Notes: generated by a model from the letters alone, not told the origin. DNA of 64,000 nucleotides from an uncultured Pelagibacteraceae bacterium (GCA_902585415.1 CACIDN010000004.1:1-64000); one strand, 5' to 3'. Shown: positions 47,092 to 56,163, counted from the stretch's first letter. Numbers and translations: made by a program.

Positions 47092-48840
47092 TTACTCGTT
47101 TGATAAAACTCTTTCGTACTCTCTAAAATTTAATTCTCCACTTGCAATAAGTCTTTTTCCCATATCTTGCATAGTTTGAAAACCCTCTTTTATTGCAATT
47201 TCTCTAAGTTCAGGTGTGGTAGCTTTTCTTAAAATTGCTTCTTTCAAAGGTTTTGAAACAACTAAGATTTCATATATACCTTGTCTTCCTTTATATCCCG
47301 TATTACTACAAACCTCACATCCCTTGCCTTTAATTGCTTTTACTCTTGAAGCTTGTTCGGCGCTGAAACCTAAATCTTGTAATACTTTAGGGTTTACATC
47401 ATCATCAGGAATTTTACATTCTTTGCAATTTTTTCTAGCAAGTCTTTGTGCAACAACTAATTGACATGCTGCGCTTATTAAGTAGTCAGGGGTTCCCATA
47501 TTTTGCAATCTAGTAATTGTGCTTGGCGCGTCGTTAGTATGAAGTGTACTAAAAACCAAGTGACCTGTTAAAGCTGCTTTTAATCCAATATCAACTGTTT
47601 CTTTATCTCTCATCTCACCCACTAAAATTATTTCCGGATCTTGTCTTAAAAAAGATCTAAGAGCTTTAGCAAATGTAAAACCAATATCGTCTTTTATCTG
47701 AACTTGTCCGACACCATCTAATTCATATTCAACAGGATCTTCTGCAGTTAAAATGTTTAAATGAGGCTTGCTTACCTCTTTTAAAATACTATAAAGCGTT
47801 GTCGACTTTCCTGATCCGGTTGGACCTGTAACAAGAATTAAACCCTGTGTAGAATGAATAGATTTTCTTAAACTCTTTAAGTCCTGGTCTTCAAAATTTA
47901 ATTGCTCTAGTGTTATGTCGCCAGCGTCTTTGTTCAACACCCTCATTACTATTCTTTCATTGTTTGCAGTGGGTAAAATCGATAGACGAAGATCGATAAC
48001 TTTTCCCTCTATTTTGAAATTAATAGCACCGTCTTGTGGAAGTCTACGCTCTGCAATATCAAGTTTACCCATAATCTTAAAACGTGTTACTACAGCACCA
48101 TAGTTATCATGTAAAAATTTTCTGTATTGCTCTTGTTCTTGAAGCATACCATCGAGTCTGTATCTAACTCTGGATGAAAATCTATAAGGCTCTATATGAA
48201 TATCACTCACTCCTTTTTTAATCGCTTCAGCAACAACGGCAGTACTAAATTTTATTACCTCAGACTCATTTTCAAGTGCTTCTATATCTTCCTCAGGAGC
48301 TTTTTCTAATACCTCTCCAGCATCACCTAATTCAGAGTCAAAAGTTTTTTGCTTTTCATTGTTTTCATTTCTAATTGTTGCAGTTGTAACTTCGCCATCA
48401 CTTGAAATCTTTTCAATAAATTCAGAGATTTGACTTAGCGGTGCTGCGTGTAATTCAATATTTTTTTTTGTTATTGCCTTTAAATTTCTCATCAATGTTA
48501 GTTTGGAACTATCTGGAATTGCTATGTGTAAGGTTTTACCATCTACTTTAAATGGTGCTACAAAATTAACTTTTATGTAATTTGAAGGCAGTACAGATTT
48601 TATATCGTTAGATATTGTAATTTTTTTTAAATCTATAATCTCAAGGTTCTGTTCCTTTACCAAAATATCTAAAATTTTTTGCTCGTCGGTAAGTTTCAAA
48701 TCAAAAACAGCTTCAATTTGCGATTTATTACCCTCAGAGCTTTTTTTTTTGATATTAATTAAATCTTTTCCTGAAATAACATCATTATCAATCAAGACGT
48801 TAATTAAATTTATTTCGCTTTCTCTACTAATCTTTAACAT
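47092..48840 (-). CDS. pilB: type IV pilus assembly ATPase PilB (GspE family)
   Basis: A 582-residue extension ATPase. The N-terminal T2SSE_N-like region is followed by an acidic linker (150-195), Walker A G-P-T-G-S-G-K-S-T at 339-347, Walker B R-Q-D-P-E-I-I-L-V-G-E-M-R-D, and the zinc-type four-Cys cluster (C-K-E-C ... C-E-V-C) of PilB/GspE near residue 500. It provides energy for pilus polymerisation. It is 11 bp upstream of pilC and 8 bp downstream of the secretin gene. Confidence 0.95.
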   Translation of the reverse strand: MLKISRESEINLINVLIDNDVISGKDLINIKKKSSEGNKSQIEAVFDLKLTDEQKILDILVKEQNLEIIDLKKITISNDIKSVLPSNYIKVNFVAPFKVDGKTLHIAIPDSSKLTLMRNLKAITKKNIELHAAPLSQISEFIEKISSDGEVTTATIRNENNEKQKTFDSELGDAGEVLEKAPEEDIEALENESEVIKFSTAVVAEAIKKGVSDIHIEPYRFSSRVRYRLDGMLQEQEQYRKFLHDNYGAVVTRFKIMGKLDIAERRLPQDGAINFKIEGKVIDLRLSILPTANNERIVMRVLNKDAGDITLEQLNFEDQDLKSLRKSIHSTQGLILVTGPTGSGKSTTLYSILKEVSKPHLNILTAEDPVEYELDGVGQVQIKDDIGFTFAKALRSFLRQDPEIILVGEMRDKETVDIGLKAALTGHLVFSTLHTNDAPSTITRLQNMGTPDYLISAACQLVVAQRLARKNCKECKIPDDDVNPKVLQDLGFSAEQASRVKAIKGKGCEVCSNTGYKGRQGIYEILVVSKPLKEAILRKATTPELREIAIKEGFQTMQDMGKRLIASGELNFREYERVLSNE

Positions 48841-48848
48841 AACTTATT

Positions 48849-50405
48849 TTACAAAATTCTTGGCGCTATGAACACCAAAAGTTCGTTAAGTTTATCTGAT
48901 TTTGACGAACCTTGAAACATTTTTCCTAGTATAGGTACTTTTGAAACCCCTGGAACAGCATCTTTTGAATTCGCAACCTCGTTTTTTTTAATACCACCAA
49001 TAACAACAATGTCTCCATCGGCAACTAATAGTTTTGTTGTAATTTCCATCTTATTAATTCCAATAGAGCCAGGATTTGTTCTATCTGGGGTATCGTTATT
49101 AACTTGTATTTCCATTAAAACATTGCCGTCACCAATAACACTTGGGGTAATTTTTAATATCAGGGCAGCGTCAACAAGTTGTGGTCCTGTATCGCCACTA
49201 CCTGGAAGCTGAATTTGTACACCTTGTTTAATCGATGCTGTTTGGTTATCTAAAGAGAAAAGTTTTGGATTTGAAATAGTTTTGCTCAATCCTTCTGTTT
49301 CTAATGCATCTAATTGGAGTTTTAAAACTGCAGAACCTGTTCTTCGTAAAACTCCTATACCACTGGTTGCTGCTCCTACAGCATTAGATGAAAAGATATT
49401 ATCTGAGGCACCTCCTATAGCAGCTGTTCCAGGACTAATTGCTCCTCCTGTGCCCTCTGTTTCACCAATAGTAGATACTCCTCCAGCAGTACCACCTGCT
49501 CTTACCCTGTTTCTTGTATAAGCTGCACCAAGTTTTGTTCCTAACGCACGTTCAAAATTTGATGTTGCTTCAACAATAAACGCTTCCATCAAAACCTGCT
49601 TAGTTCTAACATCTATTTCTCTAATTATTTTATCAACAACATCTAAATCTTTTTCCTTACCTCTCACAATAATTGATCTTGTAGTTTTTTCCTCTGTTAC
49701 CTGGATTGGTATAAACGCGCCACTTGTAGCCGTTGAGGTAAATAATTCTGTAAGTGTAGCTTTAGCCTCTGCTGGTGAAATATAATATAATCTAAAAATT
49801 TCAGAAATGATCGGTTCTACAGAGTCTTCTAATTCTACTTTCTTTTTGACTGCTTGTGCTCTCGCGGATTTATAACTTTCTTGTGAAGTTAAAGTTGATG
49901 GTGTCGCTACTCTTATAATATTACTTCCCACATCAATGTCTGCTGCGTAATTCTTTATATCTAAAAGAGCATTGAATGCTTTGTCCCAAGGAACATTGTT
50001 AAGTTCTGCAGTTATAGATCCAGCAACATCTTCGCCAACAAGAATATTAATATTGCCAATTTTTGCCATTAAATTCATTGCTTCCTCGTAGTCCATGTTT
50101 TGAAATTTAAAAGAAACATTCTGTTTTAAATTTGGATAATCTTCAGAAATTAAAAGGTAATTTCTCTCTTTTACAGAAGATATTTTTTTTCTTTTTAAAA
50201 GTTTTGTTACATCTGCCTCAACGGGAATAGGTCCCATTTTTGCATCTTTTTCAACTTCTGCTTTTCCAATTTTTTTTACATCTGTTTTTATTAGCGGTGT
50301 ATCGTGTTTAAAACCTTTTACTTTTTTGCCTGTTTGAGTACATCCAGTTGCAAGAAAAATTAACAAAATAAAACTTAAGATTATTTTATAATAATTATTT
50401 TTCAT
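48849..50405 (-). CDS. pilQ: type IV pilus secretin PilQ/MshL-like lipoprotein
   Basis: A 518-residue outer-membrane secretin with a lipoprotein signal (Cys22 in L-A-T-G-C). N-terminal STN-like and N1-type domains (about 95-290) are followed by the secretin core, with A-L-E-T-E-G-L-S-K-T-I-S-N-P-K and the C-terminal V-P-G-V-S-K-V-P-I-L-G-K-M-F signature. Being shorter and a lipoprotein makes it closer to MshL than to classic PilQ, which has AMIN domains. A Gly/Ala/Thr-rich insertion (about 300-345) lies in the gate region. It is 3 bp from the pilP-like gene. Confidence 0.9.
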   Translation of the reverse strand: MKNNYYKIILSFILLIFLATGCTQTGKKVKGFKHDTPLIKTDVKKIGKAEVEKDAKMGPIPVEADVTKLLKRKKISSVKERNYLLISEDYPNLKQNVSFKFQNMDYEEAMNLMAKIGNINILVGEDVAGSITAELNNVPWDKAFNALLDIKNYAADIDVGSNIIRVATPSTLTSQESYKSARAQAVKKKVELEDSVEPIISEIFRLYYISPAEAKATLTELFTSTATSGAFIPIQVTEEKTTRSIIVRGKEKDLDVVDKIIREIDVRTKQVLMEAFIVEATSNFERALGTKLGAAYTRNRVRAGGTAGGVSTIGETEGTGGAISPGTAAIGGASDNIFSSNAVGAATSGIGVLRRTGSAVLKLQLDALETEGLSKTISNPKLFSLDNQTASIKQGVQIQLPGSGDTGPQLVDAALILKITPSVIGDGNVLMEIQVNNDTPDRTNPGSIGINKMEITTKLLVADGDIVVIGGIKKNEVANSKDAVPGVSKVPILGKMFQGSSKSDKLNELLVFIAPRIL

Positions 50406-50408
50406 AAA

Positions 50409-50921
50409 TTATTTGTCTCTCTCTATAATTTGATTTTTGAAATTTATAACAACTAACGAATCCTCATTTTCTCTTTCAAAAACAATTTCTTGAGAGTCTA
50501 ATGAAATCAATCTTACTCCCGGCGACAATTCTTCAAATAAATTTAATGTTAATATTTCACCATTCTCATCAATCATCGAGGCAAACATATTTTCGTTACC
50601 TTCTATAACACCTACAAGTTTGTAGTTAAAAACACTTAAGTTTCTTTTTTCTTCCTCTGATCCTGCAATTAATTTAATTGAATTTCCACCACTCAAAGAC
50701 CCGTCTCCAACAAATGGATCATTTAAAGGCAAAGGCTCTTCACCACCAACTTCCGAAGAAATGTTAGCATTTTTAGCAGCTTGTTTCTGTTTTACTTGTT
50801 GATTGACTTCTTTAGCTTTTTCTACAATATTTTTCTTTTCTTTATCATGACTGTCGGCAAGAGCCATCGAATTTAAAAATATAAAGCTTAATATTAAAAT
50901 AATTTTTTTAAAAAAATTCAT
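50409..50921 (-). CDS. pilP: PilP-like pilus assembly protein
   Basis: A 170-residue exported protein (signal peptide ending A-L-A-D) with an Asn/Gln-rich linker and a small C-terminal beta domain including G-V-I-E-G-N-E-N-M-F-A-S and V-R-L-I-S-L-D-S-Q-E-I-V-F. This resembles the PilP/MshK homology region that links the PilMNO platform to the secretin. It has no lipobox. It overlaps the PilO-like gene by 14 bp. Position between pilO and pilQ supports the call. Confidence 0.7.
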   Translation of the reverse strand: MNFFKKIILILSFIFLNSMALADSHDKEKKNIVEKAKEVNQQVKQKQAAKNANISSEVGGEEPLPLNDPFVGDGSLSGGNSIKLIAGSEEEKRNLSVFNYKLVGVIEGNENMFASMIDENGEILTLNLFEELSPGVRLISLDSQEIVFERENEDSLVVINFKNQIIERDK

Positions 50922-51606
50922 CAGCTAGACCTACTATTGTTAATGTTCCATTTACTTTTATCGCTCCAGTTGTATTCCCTTTTACCACTACGATAGACTC
51001 CTTGTCAAAGTTAAGCATCTTTTGGGACAGAGATAATTGCCTTTTAAACCTAATATATCCAAGAAAATTGCCAGTTATTTCAAAATTAACCGGAATGGTA
51101 TAATAAGCTATGTTCTCCACTTTTTTTTTGTCTTTACTTTTGCCCTTCTTCTTTGTTTTTTTTCCTGTAGCTTTTGCAATAGCCGCTTGTTTTGTAACTT
51201 CAATAATGTCTTTTTTCTCAATCTTAGAAATGATCAAATTGTTTGCTGCTGCAAATTCACTTAATGTTTGATATAAACCTTCAACTTCAGCTCTTGAGTG
51301 AAATAATGTAGAGTATTGTTCATATTTTGGTTTTATTTTTTTTATATTAGCCTTACCTTTATTTATCATATTTATAAATTTTTGAGTTTCCTCTTTTTTT
51401 TTATTCATATCGTCCAGTTGGGCTTTCTTCTTATTGACAATAGGATTCAATACTCCATAAAAAATAATTAAAAAAACGATTACAGCCCCAACAGAAGAAC
51501 CGATTTTAATCCAAGTTTTTTTCTCAACATTTTTTAACTTCGCTTGAATATCCTCTAGCGTAATATTTTTTAAATCTATATTTTTTAAATCTATATTAAA
51601 GTTCAT
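50908..51606 (-). CDS. pilO: PilO-like pilus assembly protein
   Basis: A 232-residue bitopic inner-membrane protein: short cytosolic N-terminus, one helix (about 33-55), a coiled coil (60-110) and a ferredoxin-like periplasmic domain. The block Y-T-I-P-V-N-F-E-I-T-G-N-F-L-G-Y-I-R-F is the PilO signature. A basic loop (K-K-T-K-K-K-G-K-S-K-D-K-K-K) interrupts the domain, which is unusual. It lies 2 bp after the pilMN gene. It should dimerise with the PilN part of the upstream protein. Confidence 0.8.
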   Translation of the reverse strand: MNFNIDLKNIDLKNITLEDIQAKLKNVEKKTWIKIGSSVGAVIVFLIIFYGVLNPIVNKKKAQLDDMNKKKEETQKFINMINKGKANIKKIKPKYEQYSTLFHSRAEVEGLYQTLSEFAAANNLIISKIEKKDIIEVTKQAAIAKATGKKTKKKGKSKDKKKVENIAYYTIPVNFEITGNFLGYIRFKRQLSLSQKMLNFDKESIVVVKGNTTGAIKVNGTLTIVGLADEFF

Positions 51607-51608
51607 AT

Positions 51609-54032
51609 CTAAATATTTTTAATTTTTACAAAAATTCTAAATCCTTTCATAGTAGCACCACCTTGAACACTTCTCGGTAATCTCATTGATGAAAGAGAAG
51701 CTTGGTCGATTAATTTTTGTTTTCCTAAATTTTCTATAAATTTAAGTATATCTTGATCGCTTGCAGCTATTCCTTGAATAGTCAACATATTGCTACCATT
51801 ATAATCTACTTTATCAAATCTCACTCTGGTAGGAACGCTTGAGGCAACCTGTGCTAAAATTCTGTATGTTAATTCTTTATTTGATTTTAAACTATTGCTG
51901 AGTTGCATAGTAGTTTGCATCATTCTTAATTCTTTTGATACTTTTTTTAATTCATTTTGTTTTTGGTTATGAGTTTTTTGGACCTGAGAATAATTTTTTA
52001 ATTTTTTATTATAAGAATGAATATTCCAAAATGATAAAGTGAACAATATTAAGTAAATTGCACCTATAACACCAGCCAAACCTTTAAAAGCAAAACCGGA
52101 TATTGCTTTCATTTTTTTTTGTTGTACCATGCTCTTTCTATTTGGAAGCAAATTGATATTTTTAGCAGCTGTTACAAATTTATAATATCCAAATACATCT
52201 AATTTTCTAAATGCTAGTCCGATTGATGTGGTTAAATAAGATTTATTAGGTAAATCCAGATCTTTCTCGAATTGTTGTGGAACTTTTAATCCCTCAATTG
52301 GATCAAATAAATTAAAACCAACGTTTAAAAGACTTTGTCTAAAAAATGATAAATATTCTTCAACATTATCTAAATCTGAAACAACTTTAAGATTTCTTAT
52401 TCTTTTTTCATATTTTGTCTCAAAATCTTGCACTGCTTGCTTAACTTGGGTTACATATCTTCTTACTAAACCAGCTTTTTCTTCCGAGTCTTGTGAACTT
52501 TGCAATATTTTTCTATCCTGGCCTCTTAGAAAAATATCCGTAATTATTGGATTATTATCGTAGAGTATCATCAAATAATTTTCATCAAGACCAAACTCTA
52601 AAACAGCAGTTAAGTTTGCATCTTCAGATTTATTTGATATTTGATTTATTTGGTCGACCGCAGATTTTAAAGCAAAACATTTAACATCAATGATAACTGG
52701 ATTTAATCCAGCTGCTTTTACCATTGAAACGTAATTATTTATGTCGGCTAACTTTGATGCAACAAATAAAATATCCATCGTATTATCTTTTTGATTTCTG
52801 TTAATTACCTGGTGGAATATAGAGTAATCATCTAAGTTATCAGTTAATTGCACTAAATTTTCCCATAAAGAATTAGTTTCTATTGCTTTTTGTAATTCGT
52901 CGTCTTTCATTAACGGAGCAGTAACAACTCTTATAATTGCACTTGTTACAGGTATAGAGATTGCAACATTTGAGGTAGCTGTCTTAGACTTCTGAATTGC
53001 AAGAACTAATTCTGCAGTTATTTTTTCTGCATTTTCTAAAACTGAACTTTCATCAGGTATATCCAATTTGTGAGTATAAAACTTTTCTAGTACCCACTGA
53101 TTTGATTTATCAGCATTTATTTGCGCTAGTCTTATACTTTTATTACTTAATTCGACTCCAATTATTTCTTCGCCCTGGATTGTTGATTTTCCAATTTTTG
53201 TTTTAAAGAAGTCTAAAGCTTTTGTTAAAGCATTGTTTTTTTTTAATGAAGGAGATTTTGGAAGTTTAATTCCATCTAAAGATGGTTTTTTTAATTTAAT
53301 ATTTTTAAGTTTGCCAAATAAATTAGAAAATTTTTCTTTTGTGGTCGAAGTTATATCTTTATTTTCTTGTTTAATATTTTCACTTTCAACTTTTGTTACT
53401 TCATCAATTTTTTTTTCAACGCTTTGATTAACAACTGGTTCTGTTGTTTGTGAAGTTTCATTTTTCGTTTGAGTTACGATTTCTTTAGTTTCGTTTTTAT
53501 TAGAAATTATTGTTTCATTTTTTTGAGTTAGGTTACTTTGAACCTCATTTTCGGATGCAACTTGACTTTCTTGACTTTGTTTTTTTAATCTTTCACTTTC
53601 AGCATGAATGTCATCGAACCATTTTTCTAAAATGGGTATAGCCTCATCTAAATTTTGAGTACCTGATGAAGAAATTTTTTGTTTCCCATCAATATAAAGT
53701 CTACCAACCCAATTTTTTGATTTAAGTTCGCCTTTATACTTATCTTGTCTTACATATATATGTAGTCGACCGTCTTTTTTATGTATTACTTGGTGTTCAT
53801 TTTTATTTTCAGTCTCTTTATTAATAATTTCTGACTGTTGCGTTAAATTAGTGTCGGAATTATCATTTGTACTCTGATTATTTTCAACATTTGGTTGATT
53901 CTCAGGATTTTGATCGGCTGGACTTTGATTTATCTCTTCAGTTGTATTATTTTGATCAACTTCTGATTGATTATCAGGTTCACTAACATTATTTTGATTT
54001 TTTAAAATATCGTCTTTATTATCTTCACTCAT
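51609..54032 (-). CDS. pilMN: PilM-PilN fusion with unusual N-terminal extension
   Basis: An 807-residue protein. Residues 1-82 are Asn/Gln/Glu-rich and disordered. Residues about 84-145 form a compact domain (W-V-G-R-L-Y-I-D-G-K-Q and L-D-E-A-I-P-I-L-E-K-W). Residues 146-280 are again low complexity. A PilM actin-like domain follows (about 288-640, I-I-G-V-E-L-S-N-K-S-I-R-L), and finally one membrane helix (about 665-685) and a PilN periplasmic domain. PilM and PilN are normally separate proteins that bind each other, so fusion fits their biology. Start choice is supported by the gap upstream, which has a repeat array. Confidence 0.85.
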   Translation of the reverse strand: MSEDNKDDILKNQNNVSEPDNQSEVDQNNTTEEINQSPADQNPENQPNVENNQSTNDNSDTNLTQQSEIINKETENKNEHQVIHKKDGRLHIYVRQDKYKGELKSKNWVGRLYIDGKQKISSSGTQNLDEAIPILEKWFDDIHAESERLKKQSQESQVASENEVQSNLTQKNETIISNKNETKEIVTQTKNETSQTTEPVVNQSVEKKIDEVTKVESENIKQENKDITSTTKEKFSNLFGKLKNIKLKKPSLDGIKLPKSPSLKKNNALTKALDFFKTKIGKSTIQGEEIIGVELSNKSIRLAQINADKSNQWVLEKFYTHKLDIPDESSVLENAEKITAELVLAIQKSKTATSNVAISIPVTSAIIRVVTAPLMKDDELQKAIETNSLWENLVQLTDNLDDYSIFHQVINRNQKDNTMDILFVASKLADINNYVSMVKAAGLNPVIIDVKCFALKSAVDQINQISNKSEDANLTAVLEFGLDENYLMILYDNNPIITDIFLRGQDRKILQSSQDSEEKAGLVRRYVTQVKQAVQDFETKYEKRIRNLKVVSDLDNVEEYLSFFRQSLLNVGFNLFDPIEGLKVPQQFEKDLDLPNKSYLTTSIGLAFRKLDVFGYYKFVTAAKNINLLPNRKSMVQQKKMKAISGFAFKGLAGVIGAIYLILFTLSFWNIHSYNKKLKNYSQVQKTHNQKQNELKKVSKELRMMQTTMQLSNSLKSNKELTYRILAQVASSVPTRVRFDKVDYNGSNMLTIQGIAASDQDILKFIENLGKQKLIDQASLSSMRLPRSVQGGATMKGFRIFVKIKNI

Positions 54033-54067
54033 AAATATATCTCTCGAAAAAATTTATATTTCGAATC

Positions 54068-54401
54068 TCTAACACAATTTCTATAATCTCTAACACAAAT
54101 AAAAAAAATGTCTAACACAAATTTCAACTATATAGTTCATAATGAGCTTATTTTTTAGAAAAGTAAGTAAAATCAACGTTTTTTAATATAAGAATAAATT
54201 TTTGTTCTTTATGAGCTACTAATCATATTTTATAAATCTCTAACACAATTTATTTTTAATCTAACACAATTACAAATTATATATTGTGTTAGAGTTTTTC
54301 ATTTTTTTATTTTTAATTAAAAAGTAAGTAAAATCAACAATTATTGGAATTTTATATTTTTTTTACTAATTTGTGTTAGAGTTTTAATTATTTGTGTTAG
54401 A
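54068..54401. repeat. eight helically phased TCTAACACAA boxes
   Basis: Forward copies at 54068-54077, 54089-54098, 54111-54120, 54239-54248 and 54260-54269. Reverse copies (TTGTGTTAGA) at 54284-54293, 54371-54380 and 54392-54401. Starts within each cluster are 21-22 bp apart, two DNA turns. Six of the eight extend to CTCTAACACAA. The inner pair (54260 and 54284) forms an inverted repeat with a 14-bp spacer. All copies lie upstream of pilMN. Confidence 0.9.
54159..54338 (+). repeat. 19-bp direct repeat flanking the second box cluster
   Basis: AAAAGTAAGTAAAATCAAC occurs exactly at 54159-54177 and 54320-54338, 161 bp apart. Each copy follows a cluster of three TCTAACACAA-type boxes (54068-54120 and 54239-54293). 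This suggests a duplicated unit of about 165-170 bp, with the third box inverted in the second unit. Confidence 0.85.
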
Positions 54402-54574
54402 GCACTTATTATTTATATCAAATACAAATATTAAATCAGTTTTTGATAATTATATTATCATAGGTTGTATTATTTTTAGTAAATTTTTAGTTGAATTTAT
54501 TTAAAATGCCAAAAAAAAATAAAATACACCTGAAATTAGAAATTTTTAACAAAAAAAAGTAAATATTTATAATT

Positions 54575-54877
54575 TTAGTTTGGATCTCCTTTTATATCAG
54601 TAGAAAGTTCTTGATAGATCATTACTGAAATAGTTTTTAGGTTTGTCATTACTCTTTCATAATCCCAAGTTAAATCAACATTGTTACAATTAAGTTCTTT
54701 ATAGTAATAAACTTTAGCCATAGGTATAGATATACCAATTTCTTGAGCAAGAATGTTTAATTGATTTGTTTTTTTTTCAATTGCGAAATTATATCTACAA
54801 ACATTTGAAGTAGCCCAAAACAATATTGATGATAAAACAATTGCAAAAGCTATCATAACTTTTGGAAGTGACATCAT
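54575..54877 (-). CDS. small membrane-anchored protein, unknown function
   Basis: A 100-residue protein with one N-terminal hydrophobic segment (K-V-M-I-A-F-A-I-V-L-S-S-I-L-F-W-A) that could be a signal anchor, and two Cys in the rest (V-C-R-Y and L-N-C-N-N). No family is recognised. It follows the GAF-PP2C gene after 2 bp, so it probably belongs to the same regulatory operon. Periplasmic location is inferred from the single N-terminal anchor. Confidence 0.6.
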   Translation of the reverse strand: MMSLPKVMIAFAIVLSSILFWATSNVCRYNFAIEKKTNQLNILAQEIGISIPMAKVYYYKELNCNNVDLTWDYERVMTNLKTISVMIYQELSTDIKGDPN

Positions 54878-54879
54878 AA

Positions 54880-56163
54880 TTATTTTGCATCTACTGTGAC
54901 TATTGTTAAATCATCTTTTTGAATTCTTCCAGAGGTAATTAAATCTTCAATCATTTTTTGTAATCGTTTGTTGTTGGGAATGCTTTGATATTTTTTTATA
55001 TAATCTTGGAAACCCTCTTGTCCTAGCATTTCTCCATTATTATTTTTCATTTCTGTTATTCCGTCTGTAAAAATATACATTGAACTTTCTTTAAAAGAAA
55101 TAATCTGTTCTGTAAATTTAAAGTTAGGTGCGATACCAAGTGGAGGACCAGCTTCATCAATTGTATTAAACTTACCATCCTTTGAAAATATTAACGGAGG
55201 TTCGTGACCTGCGTTAGATAAAAGTAATTCATTTTTATTTTTGTCATACACACCAACGATCATCGTTACAAACATTCCTCTTGTTGTTGTTTCGCAAATT
55301 TCATCATTTAATATTTTTAAAAGAGTTGAAGTGGAAAAAATTGTTTTACTCAAACATCTGTAAAGACTTGAAGCCTTTGACATTAATAAAGATGATTTAA
55401 TTCCTTTGCCTGATACATCTGCAACACCAAAACCGAATTTATTATTACCTAAGTCAGAAAAATTATAGAAGTCACCAGATACAACTTTAGCCGGTATGTT
55501 TATTCCGGCAATAGGAAATTCTTCATTTTTATTTTCAGATAGTAAAGTTTTTTGTATCTCACCTACAATTTCTATTTCTTTTTGCATTCTATTTTTGTCT
55601 ATAAGTTCTTTAGCGGTTTTAGCATTCTTAATCGCAAGTGCAGCTGGTCCAGATAAAGTTTCTAACAATTGTCTATCATTCTCTTCGAATAGTTTTGTAT
55701 TTGTTTTTTTGTTTAAACAATGAATAACACCAATACATTCGCCAGATACTAAAAGTGGTGAACACAAAACTGAATAAGTAGTAAAATTTGTTTTATTGTC
55801 TAAATCAAAATAAAATTCCGCAATCTCTCTTACATCTTTTCTTACATCACCAACTCTTATACATTTTTTACCTAATGCTGCTCTACCCATTACACCTTGA
55901 GTTAACGGTATCTCAAAGTCTTCTAGATAAGCTTGATACTTAGATGAGATACATTGGAACACTTGTTTTTTTTCGTCTATTAAAAATATATTGGCTGCTT
56001 GAGCATTAATTCTTTTTATGATTGTCTCTAAAGCGTTTTGCAAAGTTTCCTTTAGATCTAATGATCCTGCTAACTCTTGATTCATTTGAGTTATTAAAGC
56101 AAGATCCTGCCTTGAGTTATCTTCAACCCTATTTACTTCTATTTTTTTAGCGCCAAAAATCAT
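54880..56163 (-). CDS. GAF-domain PP2C (SpoIIE/RsbU) phosphatase
   Basis: A 427-residue cytosolic protein. A GAF sensor covers about residues 25-185 (Q-G-V-M-G-R-A-A-L-G at 89-98), followed by a helical linker (185-210) and a PP2C phosphatase (about 215-427). Catalytic metal ligands are present: Asp231 in S-G-D-F-Y, Asp249 in A-D-V-S-G-K-G, F-T-D-G-I-T-E and K-D-D-L-T. It is the second phosphatase for the STAS proteins; the other is the CHASE2 type, so signals from the periplasm and cytosol can converge. It lies upstream of the phased repeat region. Confidence 0.9.
   Translation of the reverse strand: MIFGAKKIEVNRVEDNSRQDLALITQMNQELAGSLDLKETLQNALETIIKRINAQAANIFLIDEKKQVFQCISSKYQAYLEDFEIPLTQGVMGRAALGKKCIRVGDVRKDVREIAEFYFDLDNKTNFTTYSVLCSPLLVSGECIGVIHCLNKKTNTKLFEENDRQLLETLSGPAALAIKNAKTAKELIDKNRMQKEIEIVGEIQKTLLSENKNEEFPIAGINIPAKVVSGDFYNFSDLGNNKFGFGVADVSGKGIKSSLLMSKASSLYRCLSKTIFSTSTLLKILNDEICETTTRGMFVTMIVGVYDKNKNELLLSNAGHEPPLIFSKDGKFNTIDEAGPPLGIAPNFKFTEQIISFKESSMYIFTDGITEMKNNNGEMLGQEGFQDYIKKYQSIPNNKRLQKMIEDLITSGRIQKDDLTIVTVDAK

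Larger units (their letters stand above)
54033..54574. other. 542-bp non-coding region upstream of pilMN
   Basis: The only long gap in the window. It carries eight copies of a 10-bp box (TCTAACACAA or its complement) and a duplicated 19-mer. No ORF longer than about 20 codons with a plausible start is seen. It lies downstream of the 100-aa gene and upstream of pilMN, both minus strand, so it should contain a promoter and possibly a terminator. It could be an operator array or a structured RNA. Confidence 0.85.

Noticed and set aside
54068-54401. CRISPR-like array
   Set aside because: Boxes are only 10-11 bp, occur in both orientations, and spacers are about 11 bp or over 70 bp. No cas genes. 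This is not a CRISPR.
54068-54401. Replication origin iterons or DnaA boxes
   Set aside because: The box TCTAACACAA does not match the DnaA box TTATCCACA, and no dnaA, repA or parAB lies near.
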